NCBI RefSeq assembly: GCF_008923365.1
Contig: NZ_WBMR01000019.1
Span: forward strand, 1 to 64,000
Direction: 5' to 3'
Length of the DNA: 64,000 bases
From: Actinomadura montaniterrae
Lineage (GTDB): Bacteria > Actinomycetota > Actinomycetes > Streptosporangiales > Streptosporangiaceae
The notes below the pieces were generated by a model that was not told where the DNA came from, made no database searches, and saw only the letters and a program-made list of their open reading frames with translations. Within the stretch, counting starts at the first letter, position 1. Each line of letters opens with the position of its first letter. Below, piece after piece: positions 1 through 7,702 of this stretch. Both the position numbers and the translations under genes were made by a program.

Positions 1-149
1 CGGCCGACGGCATGCCGAAGGGGCTGCCGCCCGGCCTCGGCGGCCCCGGCGGCGCGGGCGGCGGCCTGCCCCCGGGCCTCGGCGGGCAGCTGCCCCCCGG
101 TTTCCAGATGCCCGACCTCGGCAAACTCCAGAACCGCAAGAACAAGTGA
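1..149 (+). CDS. ffh: Signal recognition particle protein Ffh, C-terminal tail (partial)
   Basis: Only the last 48 residues are inside the window; the frame is open from base 3. They are rich in Gly, Pro, Leu and Met (GMPKGLPPGLGG, LPPGFQMPDL) and end in a basic LQNRKNK, which is typical of the tail after the Met-rich M domain of actinobacterial Ffh. Ffh binds 4.5S RNA and signal sequences and brings ribosomes to the membrane through FtsY. Its position just upstream of rpsP is the usual actinobacterial order and supports the call. The NG GTPase domain lies off the window, so this rests on composition and context. Confidence 0.7.
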   Translation, partial: ADGMPKGLPPGLGGPGGAGGGLPPGLGGQLPPGFQMPDLGKLQNRKNK

Positions 150-155
150 CCGCTC

Positions 156-186
156 CCGGCGCACCGTCCTGACGGCGGTGCGCCGG
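156..186 (+). terminator. GC-rich hairpin after ffh
   Basis: A perfect 11-bp inverted repeat (CCGGCGCACCG, 156-166, and CGGTGCGCCGG, 176-186) with a 9-nt loop begins 7 bases after the ffh stop. There is no U-tract, as is common for actinobacterial terminator-like hairpins. Confidence 0.55.
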
Positions 187-226
187 CCCACGCGAGCCTC
201 CCACGGGCCGTCCCGCGGGCCGTCCC

Positions 227-364
227 GCGGCAGGGCGACACGGCGTCTTGCGGCAGGGCGACACGGCGTCCTGGGGCAGGGCGACACGGTGTCCCGTCGC
301 AGCGCAATCCAGTGTTTCGCAGCAGGACAACACCGTGTCCCGCGGCGGGGCAACACGGCGTCCG
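227..364. repeat. Six 23-bp tandem repeats in the ffh-rpsP intergenic region
   Basis: Six consecutive 23-bp units start at 227, 250, 273, 296, 319 and 342. Each carries a core like GGCGACACGGCGTC; units 1 and 2 are nearly identical, and unit 4 has diverged most. A 23-bp period is not a multiple of three, so the array is not a repeated peptide. It lies in the 388-bp gap between ffh and rpsP, where I see no convincing gene. Frames that stay open here reflect high GC. Confidence 0.85.
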
Positions 365-537
365 CCGATTGCGCGTTCACGGTGTCGATCTGGCAGAATG
401 ACAGGCTGGAAACCCGGACCCGCGAGGCGCCCTCTCTCGTCCTGCGCGGCCGGAGTCCATCGGGCGGCGGTGAGCCGGTGTTCCCCACCTGGCACGGGCC
501 GCCCACCCTGTAATGAAGTCTGGAGTACACCACACCC

Positions 538-987
538 GTGGCAGTCAAGATCAAGCTCAAGCGTCTGGGGAAGATCCGGAACCCGCAGTACCGGGTCGTC
601 GTCGCCGACGCCCGCACCAAGCGTGACGGGCGGGCCATCGAGGAGATCGGGCTCTACCAGCCCAAGCAGGAGCCGTCGCTCATCCAGATCGACTCCGAGC
701 GCGCGCAGTACTGGCTCGGCGTCGGCGCGCAGCCGACCGAGCCCGTGCTCAACCTGCTGAAGATCACCGGCGACTGGCAGAAGTTCAAGGGCGAGCCCGG
801 CGCCGAGGGCACCCTCAAGGTCGCCGAGCCCAAGGCCGACAAGAAGGCCGCCTTCGAGGCCGCCGTCAAGGAGTCCATGGGCGACGACGCGGCCGAGGCC
901 CCCGCCGCCCGCGCCAAGAAGAAGGCCGAGCCGAAGAAGTCCGAGGCGAAGGCCACCGAGACCGACGAAGCCAAGAGCGAGGGCTGA
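538..987 (+). CDS. rpsP: 30S ribosomal protein S16
   Basis: 149 residues starting at GTG. The first 80 residues are a textbook S16 domain: [20 protein letters not shown] at the N-terminus, then [15 protein letters not shown] and a [13 protein letters not shown] segment. S16 is a small-subunit assembly protein that binds 16S rRNA. From about residue 100 the protein runs into an Ala/Lys/Glu-rich extension ([15 protein letters not shown]), common in actinobacterial S16 and longer than the roughly 80-residue E. coli protein. It heads the rpsP-khpA-rimM-trmD-rplS group, genes for ribosome assembly and tRNA modification. The ribosome-binding site is weak (TGGAG about 15 bases upstream). Confidence 0.97.
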   Translation: MAVKIKLKRLGKIRNPQYRVVVADARTKRDGRAIEEIGLYQPKQEPSLIQIDSERAQYWLGVGAQPTEPVLNLLKITGDWQKFKGEPGAEGTLKVAEPKADKKAAFEAAVKESMGDDAAEAPAARAKKKAEPKKSEAKATETDEAKSEG

Positions 988-988
988 C

Positions 989-1231
989 GTGCTCGAAGAA
1001 GCGCTCGAGCACCTGGTCCGCGGGATCGTGGAGAACCCGGACGACGTCCGGGTCCGCGCCCGCCGGATCAGGGGCGGCCGGGTCCTGGAGGTGCGCGTGC
1101 ACCCCGAGGACCTCGGCAAGGTCATCGGCCGCAGCGGTCGTACCGCCAAGGCCCTGCGCACCGTCATCAGCGCCCTGTCCGGGGGCCGGTACGTGCGCGT
1201 GGACCTGCTCGACGTCAACGAGGTCCGCTGA
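989..1231 (+). CDS. khpA: KhpA, KH-domain RNA-binding protein
   Basis: 80 residues from GTG, one base after the rpsP stop. A single KH domain is visible, with the nucleic-acid-binding GxxG loop as IGRSGR near residue 50 (EDLGKVIGRSGRTAKALRTV). The family is a small single-KH RNA-binding protein that partners with KhpB/Jag in Gram-positives and affects RNA fate and cell elongation. Length and position between rpsP and rimM match the standard neighbourhood. No oddities seen. Confidence 0.95.
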   Translation: MLEEALEHLVRGIVENPDDVRVRARRIRGGRVLEVRVHPEDLGKVIGRSGRTAKALRTVISALSGGRYVRVDLLDVNEVR

Positions 1232-1365
1232 GTGAGCCCCTGGCATCGCGCATGCCGGGGCACGCTCGCCCCGGCGGCGGCCGTCGCGGCCGCCGCCGGG
1301 GGCGGCTCACCGGCGGGCCTGCGGCCCGCCGGTGCTCGTGCCCTCGCCCTCCACGGGCAGGGCCG

Positions 1366-1878
1366 ATGAGCGACCCGCTGGCCGTCGGGCGCATCGGCCG
1401 CCCGCACGGCGTCCGCGGCGAGGTCACCGTCGACGTCCGCACCGACGACCCGGAAGGCCGGTTCGCCCCCGGCACCCGGATCGCGACCGATCCCGCGTCC
1501 GCCGGCCCCCTCACCGTGGAACGGGCCCGCTGGCACTCGGGACGCCTGCTCCTGCGCTTCGCCGGAATCGACGACCGCGACGCCGCGGAGACCCTCCGCG
1601 GCACCTGGCTGGTCGTCGACTCCGGTGACATCCCCCCGTCCGACGACCCCGACGACTACCACGACCAGGAGCTCATCGGGCTCGCCGTCGTCACCACCGG
1701 CGGCGCCGACGTCGGCGAGGTCGCCGACGTCCTGCACCACGGCCAGGACCTGCTGGTCGTGCGAGGCCCCGGCGGTGAGACCCTCGTCCCGTTCGTCGCC
1801 GCGCTCGTCCCCGAGGTCGACGTCCCCGGCGGCCGGCTCGTGATCGACCCGCCCCCCGGACTGCTCGACGGATCATGA
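1366..1878 (+). CDS. rimM: Ribosome maturation factor RimM
   Basis: 170 residues. The N-terminal domain opens with [16 protein letters not shown], the family signature. The second half is a PRC-barrel domain ([13 protein letters not shown], then a GGETLVPFV segment). RimM binds S19 and assists maturation of the 30S head. I chose ATG at 1366 because homology begins there; the frame is open further upstream, but that part is Arg/Pro-rich and not family-like. The stop overlaps the trmD start as ATGA, so the two are probably coupled in translation. The gap of about 130 bp after khpA is very GC-rich and has no clear gene. Confidence 0.95.
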   Translation: MSDPLAVGRIGRPHGVRGEVTVDVRTDDPEGRFAPGTRIATDPASAGPLTVERARWHSGRLLLRFAGIDDRDAAETLRGTWLVVDSGDIPPSDDPDDYHDQELIGLAVVTTGGADVGEVADVLHHGQDLLVVRGPGGETLVPFVAALVPEVDVPGGRLVIDPPPGLLDGS

Positions 1879-2876
1879 AACTCGACATCGTCACGATCTT
1901 CCCGGAGTACTTCGCGCCCCTGGAGATCTCCCTGCTGGGCAAGGCCCGCCGCGCCGGGCTGCTCGACGTGCACGTGCACGACCTGCGCGACTGGACGCAC
2001 GACCGCCACCGCACCGTGGACGACACCCCGTACGGCGGCGGCCCCGGCATGGTCATGAAGCCCGACCCCTGGGGCGAAGCCCTGGACACCCTCGCCCCAC
2101 CCAACGCCGCATCAGCCGCCGGCAACGCCGCATCGGCCGCCAACGCCGCCGGCGCCGTTAACGCCGCGTCGGCCGACGCCGACGCCGCCAACTGCGACGC
2201 CGCCGTCAACGCCGCATCGGCCGCCACCAACGCCGCCTCGGCCGACGCCGACGCCGCCGCGGCATCGCCCGCCACCAACGCCGGCGGCGACGCGGCATCG
2301 GCCGGTGCCGCCGTACCGGCCGGTGTCGTCCCTCGCATGATCATCCCGACGCCCAGCGGCCGGCCGTTCACGCAGGCGCTCGCCGCCGAGTACGCCGCCG
2401 AGCCGTGGCTGCTGTTCGCCTGCGGCCGCTACGAGGGCATCGACTCCCGTGTCGCCGAGGAGGCCCGCACCCGCATGCCCGTGGACGAGGTCAGCCTCGG
2501 CGACTTCGTCCTCGCCGGCGGCGAGGTCGCCGTCCTGGTCATGGTCGAGGCCATCGGGCGCCTCCTGCCCGGCGTCCTCGGCAACGTCGACTCCGTCGCC
2601 GACGACTCCTTCGCCCCCGGCCCGATGGAGTCGCTGCTCGAAGGCCCCGTCTACACCAAGCCACCGGTCTGGCGGGACCGCGCCGTCCCGGACGTCCTGC
2701 TGTCCGGCCACCACGGCGCGATCGCCCGCTGGCGCCGCGACGAGGCGCTGCGCCGCACCGCCCGGCACCGCCCCGAGCTGCTGTCCCGCCTCGCCTCCGG
2801 CCCCTTCGACGAGCATGATCGCCGGGTGCTGCGGGAGGCCGGTTTTCCGGTTGACGCCGAAGATATGGCAGACTGA
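1875..2876 (+). CDS. trmD: tRNA (guanine-N1)-methyltransferase TrmD with a large low-complexity insertion
   Basis: TrmD methylates G37 of tRNAs using SAM and prevents frameshifting. Family landmarks are all present: [13 protein letters not shown] at the start, [26 protein letters not shown], the trefoil-knot region [11 protein letters not shown], and the catalytic-Asp segment [13 protein letters not shown]. The protein has 333 residues where 230-270 is usual. The excess is a stretch of about 75 residues (about 77-151) made of Ala, Asn, Ser, Asp and Gly, with [10 protein letters not shown] repeats. It lies between the helix after the SAM loop and the IIPTPSG strand, where homologues have a short linker. 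All catalytic segments are intact and in frame, so I expect an active enzyme. It begins inside the rimM stop (ATGA). Confidence 0.96.
   Translation: MKLDIVTIFPEYFAPLEISLLGKARRAGLLDVHVHDLRDWTHDRHRTVDDTPYGGGPGMVMKPDPWGEALDTLAPPNAASAAGNAASAANAAGAVNAASADADAANCDAAVNAASAATNAASADADAAAASPATNAGGDAASAGAAVPAGVVPRMIIPTPSGRPFTQALAAEYAAEPWLLFACGRYEGIDSRVAEEARTRMPVDEVSLGDFVLAGGEVAVLVMVEAIGRLLPGVLGNVDSVADDSFAPGPMESLLEGPVYTKPPVWRDRAVPDVLLSGHHGAIARWRRDEALRRTARHRPELLSRLASGPFDEHDRRVLREAGFPVDAEDMAD
2103..2330 (+). repeat. In-frame imperfect repeats inside trmD
   Basis: Repeated AACGCCGC(A/G)TCGGCC blocks start near 2103, 2124, 2160, 2208 and 2229, interspersed with GACGCC runs. The repeats keep the reading frame and encode the [10 protein letters not shown] insertion. 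Variable unit length (18-48 bp) suggests growth by slippage or unequal exchange. Confidence 0.75.
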
Positions 2877-2990
2877 AGCGTCCGTGCGCTCGTACGCGCG
2901 GCACGAAGACCTACTCTCCGCGGCGCGACGCCCCCACCCATGTCCATGGGGCCTCTCGACGCCCGCGTTCGACCAAGAGGAACCGCTGCG

Positions 2991-3341
2991 ATGCACACCC
3001 TGATCCAGGAGATCGAGAAGGCCGCCATGCGCGCCGACGTCCCGGACTTCCGTCCGGGCGACACGCTGAAGGTGCACGTGCGCGTCACCGAAGGCAACCG
3101 GAGCCGTATCCAGGTCTTCCAGGGCGTGGTGATCCGGCGGCAGGGCGGCGGCGCCCGCGAGACCTTCACCGTCCGGAAGGTCAGCTACAGCGTCGGCGTC
3201 GAGCGGACGTTCCCGCTCAACAGCCCCTCGATCGACAAGATCGAGGTCGTCACCCGCGGCGACGTCCGCCGCGCCAAGCTGTACTACCTGCGCAACCTGC
3301 GCGGCAAGGCGGCGCGCATCAAGGAGAAGCGCGACTTCTGA
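2991..3341 (+). CDS. rplS: 50S ribosomal protein L19
   Basis: 116 residues from ATG at 2991, preceded by AAGAGGA at good spacing. The sequence is typical L19: [50 protein letters not shown] and [19 protein letters not shown]19 sits at the subunit interface of the 50S. A 114-bp gap after trmD holds a short CCCAT/ATGGG hairpin (about 2937-2950) that might be a leader structure, but I cannot assign it to a known leader class. A longer upstream start is open but lacks a ribosome-binding site and homology. Confidence 0.97.
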   Translation: MHTLIQEIEKAAMRADVPDFRPGDTLKVHVRVTEGNRSRIQVFQGVVIRRQGGGARETFTVRKVSYSVGVERTFPLNSPSIDKIEVVTRGDVRRAKLYYLRNLRGKAARIKEKRDF

Positions 3342-3356
3342 GCCCGCCGACCGCCG

Positions 3357-3390
3357 ACGCCCCGGGAACCCGCTGTGGTGCCCGGGGCGT
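3357..3390 (+). terminator. Terminator-like hairpin after rplS
   Basis: A perfect 10-bp stem (ACGCCCCGGG / CCCGGGGCGT) with a 14-nt loop lies 16 bases past the rplS stop, followed by TGCCCGTTTC. It likely ends the rpsP-rplS unit before lepB. Confidence 0.65.
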
Positions 3391-3483
3391 TGCCCGTTTC
3401 GGACGGATACGGCGGTCGCGGTGCATGGCGACACGCCCAGCCGACCGGTGGTCGGGGCGGCTCGCCGCTAGGCTTTGTCCCTG

Positions 3484-4446
3484 ATGACTGACGAGGACGA
3501 TCGGAGAGACGTGCGATCCGGAGCCGAGGGCGCGGTGCCCGATGAAGAGGAGACCGTGACCTCCGCCGAGGAGACGGCCGACGACGACTCCGCCGAGGAC
3601 GGGAAGGACTCCTCCTCCGGCTCTTCCTCTTCCGATTCCGACGACGACGATGGCGAGAAGAAAAAGAAGAAGCCGGGCTCGTTCTGGAAGGAACTGCCCG
3701 TCCTGATCGTCGTCGCGGTCGTCCTCGCCCTCGTCATCAAGGCGTTCGCGGTCCAGGCGTTCTACATCCCGTCCGGTTCCATGGAGAACACCCTCCAGAT
3801 CGGCGACCGGGTCCTCGTCAACAAGATCGTCTACCACACCCGCGACATCCACCGCGGCGACGTCGTCGTCTTCAACGGCCTCGACTCCTGGGACCCCGAG
3901 ACCCACATCTCGAAGCCGACCAACCCCTTCTCCAAGGCGCTGCGCGCCGTCGGCACTGCCTTCGGCGTGGCGCCCAACGAGAAGGACTACATCAAGCGCG
4001 TCATCGGCGTCCCGGGCGACCACGTCCACTGCTGCGACGCCCAGGGCCGCGTCACCGTCAACGGCGTCCCCCTCAACGAGAAGTCCTACCTCTACACCGA
4101 CCCGGTCACCCACGAGCAGAACAAGCCGTCGAACGAGCCGTTCGACGCCTACGTGAAGCCGGGCCAGCTCTGGGTCATGGGCGACCACCGCGAGCTCTCC
4201 TACGACTCCCGTTCCCACCGCGGCGACCCCGGCGGCGGCACCATCCCCACCGACCGCGTCATCGGCCGCGCCTTCGTGATCGTCTGGCCGCTGAACCGCA
4301 TCGACAACCTGCCGATCCCGGACACCTTCAAGCAGACCGGCTTCAAGACCGCCTCCATGGCGGCCCCCGCCACCCCCATGGCCCTGGGCATTCTCGGCAC
4401 GCTTCCCCTCGCGTACCTGCGCCGCAGACGCCACCGCCGTCCCTGA
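3484..4446 (+). CDS. lepB: Signal peptidase I
   Basis: 320 residues. A long acidic and Ser-rich cytoplasmic N-terminus (about 60 residues with SDSDDDD and then KKKKK) leads into one membrane segment (ELPVLIVVAVVLALVIKAFA). Next comes the catalytic Ser motif IPSGSMENTLQIGDRV and the catalytic Lys region KDYIKRVIGVPGD. Box E is also present (VMGDHRELSYDSRSHG-like). The enzyme removes signal peptides from secreted proteins at the outer face of the membrane. A second hydrophobic stretch near the C-terminus, ended by RRRRHRRP, may be a second anchor as in many actinobacterial paralogues. I chose ATG 3484; an in-frame TTG three codons upstream is less likely. Confidence 0.95.
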   Translation: MTDEDDRRDVRSGAEGAVPDEEETVTSAEETADDDSAEDGKDSSSGSSSSDSDDDDGEKKKKKPGSFWKELPVLIVVAVVLALVIKAFAVQAFYIPSGSMENTLQIGDRVLVNKIVYHTRDIHRGDVVVFNGLDSWDPETHISKPTNPFSKALRAVGTAFGVAPNEKDYIKRVIGVPGDHVHCCDAQGRVTVNGVPLNEKSYLYTDPVTHEQNKPSNEPFDAYVKPGQLWVMGDHRELSYDSRSHRGDPGGGTIPTDRVIGRAFVIVWPLNRIDNLPIPDTFKQTGFKTASMAAPATPMALGILGTLPLAYLRRRRHRRP

Positions 4447-4719
4447 TCCCCACCCGGTCCTGCCGACCAGCGCGCAGTCTGCCTGCCCGTGCGCGGGCCG
4501 GGTTTGAGAGATCGCCAGTCTCCGGTGGCATCGTGCAAGATGCCACCCTGCGGCTCCTGACATGCCGCTCCCCGCGTCCTGGGCATTTGATCTCTGCCAC
4601 GGTGTCCGCGCACCCGCAGCTCCTTGTCGCTGGTCAGGGCGGCCGGGTGATCGCGGACATGCCCGGAACAGTGGCATTCGGTGAGCGGCGGGGGGTTCGG
4701 GCGACGTACCCTGCGGAGC

Positions 4720-5448
4720 ATGAAGGGTCGTCCACTTCGTTTCACGCCACGCCGTGACGCGGGGCTGCACGCCTACGAGCGCGCCCTGGAGCACGCCGGG
4801 CTCAGTCCCGTGGCGGGCGTCGACGAGGCGGGCCGCGGGGCCTGCGCGGGCCCGCTGGTCGTCGCCGCCGTGATCCTTCAGGGCGGACGCGGCGGGCGGA
4901 TCGAGGGCCTCACCGACTCCAAGATGCTGACGCCGGCGCGCCGCGAGGAGCTGTACGCCGAGATCACCAGGCGGGCGCGCGCGTGGAGCGCCGTCATCAT
5001 CCCCTGCCACGACATCGACCGGATCGGCCTGCACCGCTGCAACGTCACCGGCATGCGGCGGGCGCTGGCGGCCCTGGAGACTCGTCCCGCCTACATCCTC
5101 AGCGACGGGTTCCCGGTACCGGGGCTGGAGGCCCCGGGACTCGCGGTGATCAAGGGCGACCAGGTCGCCGCGTGCGTGGCCGCCGCCTCCATCGTCGCGA
5201 AGGTCACCCGAGACCGCATCATGGTGGATCTTCATGAGCGTTACCCCGAGTACGGCTTCGACGTCCATAAGGGGTATGTGACGCGCGCGCACGGCGCGGC
5301 CCTGGCGGAGCACGGACCTTGTCCTGAGCATCGGTTCTCCTACGTCAATGTCGGGCGTGCCTTGCGTAACAATGGGGAGGTGGCCTTGGGGGAGGAGACC
5401 GAAGGGGAGGTCCCCGGCGAGGGCCGTACGGAAGGGGCACGGGCGTGA
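4720..5448 (+). CDS. rnhB: Ribonuclease HII
   Basis: 242 residues. The catalytic DEAGRG motif is clear (VAGVDEAGRGACAGPLVVAA), followed by LTDSKMLTPARRE, the second acidic site in YILSDGFPVPG, and RDRIMVDLHERYPEYGFDVH. RNase HII removes RNA from RNA-DNA hybrids, including single misincorporated ribonucleotides. The C-terminus has a short Glu/Gly extension. Its stop overlaps the GTG of the DUF2469 gene. The 273-bp space from lepB shows no gene I can support. Confidence 0.96.
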   Translation: MKGRPLRFTPRRDAGLHAYERALEHAGLSPVAGVDEAGRGACAGPLVVAAVILQGGRGGRIEGLTDSKMLTPARREELYAEITRRARAWSAVIIPCHDIDRIGLHRCNVTGMRRALAALETRPAYILSDGFPVPGLEAPGLAVIKGDQVAACVAAASIVAKVTRDRIMVDLHERYPEYGFDVHKGYVTRAHGAALAEHGPCPEHRFSYVNVGRALRNNGEVALGEETEGEVPGEGRTEGARA

Positions 5449-5759
5449 GCGCCGAGGATCTCGAGAAGTACGAGACCGAGATGGAGCTGCAGCTCTATCG
5501 CGAGTACCGCGACGTCGTCGGGCTTTTCACCTACGTCGTCGAGACCGAGCGGAGGTTCTACCTCACCAACTCGGTCGACCTGCAGGTGCGCGGCGCCGAC
5601 AACGGCGAGACCTACTTCGAGGTCACGATGCAGGACGCCTGGGTCTGGGACATGTACCGCCCCGCACGCTTCGTCAAGAACGTGCGTGTCGTCACCTTCA
5701 AGGACGTCAACGTCGAGGAACTCGCGAAGAGCGACTTCGAACTCCCCTCCGACCAGTGA
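5445..5759 (+). CDS. DUF2469 family protein
   Basis: 104 residues, rich in acidic and aromatic residues, starting MSAEDLEKYETEMELQLYRE and containing DVVGLFTYVVETERRFYL and WVWDMYRPARFVKNV. This is the small conserved actinobacterial DUF2469 protein that normally follows rnhB; its biochemical role is not known to me. It starts at GTG overlapping the rnhB stop (GTGA). In other actinobacteria the next gene on the same strand is usually yraN. Here it faces dprA across a repeat-rich gap. Confidence 0.9.
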   Translation: MSAEDLEKYETEMELQLYREYRDVVGLFTYVVETERRFYLTNSVDLQVRGADNGETYFEVTMQDAWVWDMYRPARFVKNVRVVTFKDVNVEELAKSDFELPSDQ

Positions 5760-5968
5760 CCCCACCCCAAGCCCCACCCGCCCCCTGAACCGCCCAGGGC
5801 AGGACCTACCTGCACGTTCGGGACGGATGTCCCACTTCAGGGGCGCGGCCCCTCTACGGGGAGAGCGCACAGGGCGTCGAGGCTCCCCATCTCCTTCGCC
5901 GTCTCTACGTGGCCGTGACGACCCCCGAGCGCGCTCATGGCCTGCCCCGGCGCGGCTGCCTCTCCTGG

Positions 5969-6470
5969 ACGCGGCGGTGCTGCCCGGGACGCGGCGGTGC
6001 TGCCCGCGGCGCGGCGGTGCTGCCCGCGGCGCGGTGGTGCTGCCCGCGGCGCGGCGGTCCCTGGCCGGGGCGCGGTGGTGCGTGTCCGGGCGTGGTGGTG
6101 CCGGCCCGGGGCGTGGTGGTGCCGGCCCGGGGCGTGGTGGTGCCTGCCCCGGGCCCGGTGGTGCCTGGCCGGGGGCTTGGCAGGTCCTACTCGGGGCGTG
6201 TCGGGTCCTACCTCGGGCGCGGTGGTGACTGGCCGAACGCGCCAGGGCCTGGCCGGGGCGTGGTGATGCCTGCCCAGCGTGGTGGTGCCTGGCCGGGGCG
6301 TGGTGGTGCCTGTCCGGGCGCGCCGGGGCTTGGCTGGGGTGTGGTGGTGCTGGCCGGGGTGTGGCGGGTCCTACCCGGGGGCGTGTCGGGTCCTCCCCGG
6401 GGAGCGGCGGGGGACCTGGCCGGGCGCGCCGGGGCTTGGGTGGGGCGCTGTGGTGACTGGCCGAACGCGG
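5969..6470. repeat. GC-rich minisatellite between DUF2469 and dprA
   Basis: The 788-bp gap 5760-6547 has no gene I can support. From 5969 to 6068 it holds five units of exactly 20 bp (starts at 5969, 5989, 6009, 6029, 6049) with the core GCGGCGGTGCTGCCCG. The array then decays to about 6470 into variants of GGGGCGTGGTGGTGCC. A 21-bp segment around GGTGACTGGCCGAACGCG occurs near 6223 and again near 6452, so longer blocks were duplicated too. Long open frames across this stretch on both strands are low-complexity artefacts. Confidence 0.8.
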
Positions 6471-6547
6471 CGGAATCTGGTGTGGGGGTTGTCTGGCTGC
6501 TCGGGATGTTCTTGGGGGGCATGGCTTCTCCTGGTGGGACGTGGGTG

Positions 6548-7702
6548 TTAGCGGGGGGACTTGGCGGATTTGGTGAGGCGCCAGCCGTTGGCGGCCCGTT
6601 CTATGAAGCCGGACGCGGCCAGCAGGCCGAGCTTGGCGTTGATGGCGGCCAAGTCCATGCCCGCCTTGGCGGCCAGGGCCGCAGGGCCGGTCGTGCCCCG
6701 GGCGGGGAAGGCCTCCAGGACGGCGCGGGTGACCGGTTCCAGCCGGTCGCGGGGGAGGACGGGCGTCTGCGGGGGCGGGGCCAGGTCGGCGCCCAGCCGC
6801 CCGACGGCCTCGATGATCTCCTCGGTGCGGCTCACCAGGACGGTGTCCTCCTGGCGGAGGAGCTGGTGGCAGCCGACCGATGAGCGCGAGGTGACAGGGC
6901 CCGGCATGGCCATCAGCACGCGGCCGAGCCTGCGGGCCCATGCGGCGGTGTTGAGGGCGCCGCTGCGGGCCTCCGCCTCGACGATCACCGACCCGCGGGA
7001 GAGGGCGGCGATCACCCGGTTGCGGACGAGGAAGCGCAGCCGGTGCGGATGCGTGCCGGGCGGCGACTCGCTCACCAGCAGGGATCGGCGTGCCATCTCC
7101 GCGAACAGGCCCTCGTTCGAGGCGGGGTAGGGGACGTCCACGCCGTTGGCGAGGACCGCGACCGTGCGGCCGTCGGCGGCGAGGGAGCCGCGATGGGCGG
7201 CGGCGTCGATGCCGAGCGCCCCGCCGGAGACCACCGTCCAGCCGTCGTCGGCGAGTTCGGAGGCGAAGTCGGAGGCCATCCGCTGCCCGTACGGGGACGA
7301 GGCGCGCGAGCCGACCATGGCGACCGATCTCAGGCAGGCGTGGCGCAGGTCCTCGGGGCCGCGGAGCCAGAGCGCGTAGGGGCGCTCGCCACCGAGGTCG
7401 TCGAGGGTGGTGGGCCACTCAGGTTCCCCAGGGCAGACGAGGCGGCCGCCGAACTGCGCGCAGACGGCCAGGTCGCGGTCGGGTTCGGCGGCGGCCAGGC
7501 GGATGCGCCAGTGCTCCAGCCGCTGGATCTCCTTGGGCGCGGCGGGAAGGTCGGCGGGGAGGGTGCCGGAGCGGATCACGTCGAGCGCCCCCTCGGCGCC
7601 GCAGTGGCCGACGACGCGGTTGAGGAACGCGTCGCCGGGCTCGGCCACGGCGGTGAGCGTGGCGCGGGCCTCCCGCTCCGGCGTCATGGGGATCGTGGTC
7701 AT
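6548..7702 (-). CDS. dprA: DNA processing protein DprA
   Basis: 384 residues. The Rossmann-like core is clear: VAMVGSRASSPYGQRMASDF, WTVVSGGALGIDAAAHRGSL, GVDVPYPASN, RNRVIAALSRGSVIVEA and GRVLMAMPGPV. A C-terminal winged-helix-like region follows (DLAAINAKLGLLAASGFIE). DprA loads RecA on incoming single-stranded DNA during transformation. ATG 7702 overlaps the comM stop (ATGA), so comM and dprA form one unit, probably with yraN before the prophage arrived. With the prophage in comM, transcription from the yraN side has to cross about 43 kb, so dprA expression in the lysogen is in doubt. Confidence 0.95.
   Translation of the reverse strand: MTTIPMTPEREARATLTAVAEPGDAFLNRVVGHCGAEGALDVIRSGTLPADLPAAPKEIQRLEHWRIRLAAAEPDRDLAVCAQFGGRLVCPGEPEWPTTLDDLGGERPYALWLRGPEDLRHACLRSVAMVGSRASSPYGQRMASDFASELADDGWTVVSGGALGIDAAAHRGSLAADGRTVAVLANGVDVPYPASNEGLFAEMARRSLLVSESPPGTHPHRLRFLVRNRVIAALSRGSVIVEAEARSGALNTAAWARRLGRVLMAMPGPVTSRSSVGCHQLLRQEDTVLVSRTEEIIEAVGRLGADLAPPPQTPVLPRDRLEPVTRAVLEAFPARGTTGPAALAAKAGMDLAAINAKLGLLAASGFIERAANGWRLTKSAKSPR

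Noticed and set aside
2877-2990. Known L19 leader RNA
   Set aside because: A short CCCAT/ATGGG hairpin is present, but I cannot match the published leader consensus, so no leader is claimed.
5909-6883. Plus-strand open frames in the minisatellite
   Set aside because: Repeats of Gly/Ala/Arg/Cys that change with each shift of the unit, without ribosome-binding sites; the end runs antisense into dprA.
5340-7418. Long Arg/Pro-rich frame spanning DUF2469, the minisatellite and dprA
   Set aside because: Out of frame with dprA and built from repeat-derived low-complexity sequence; no domain.
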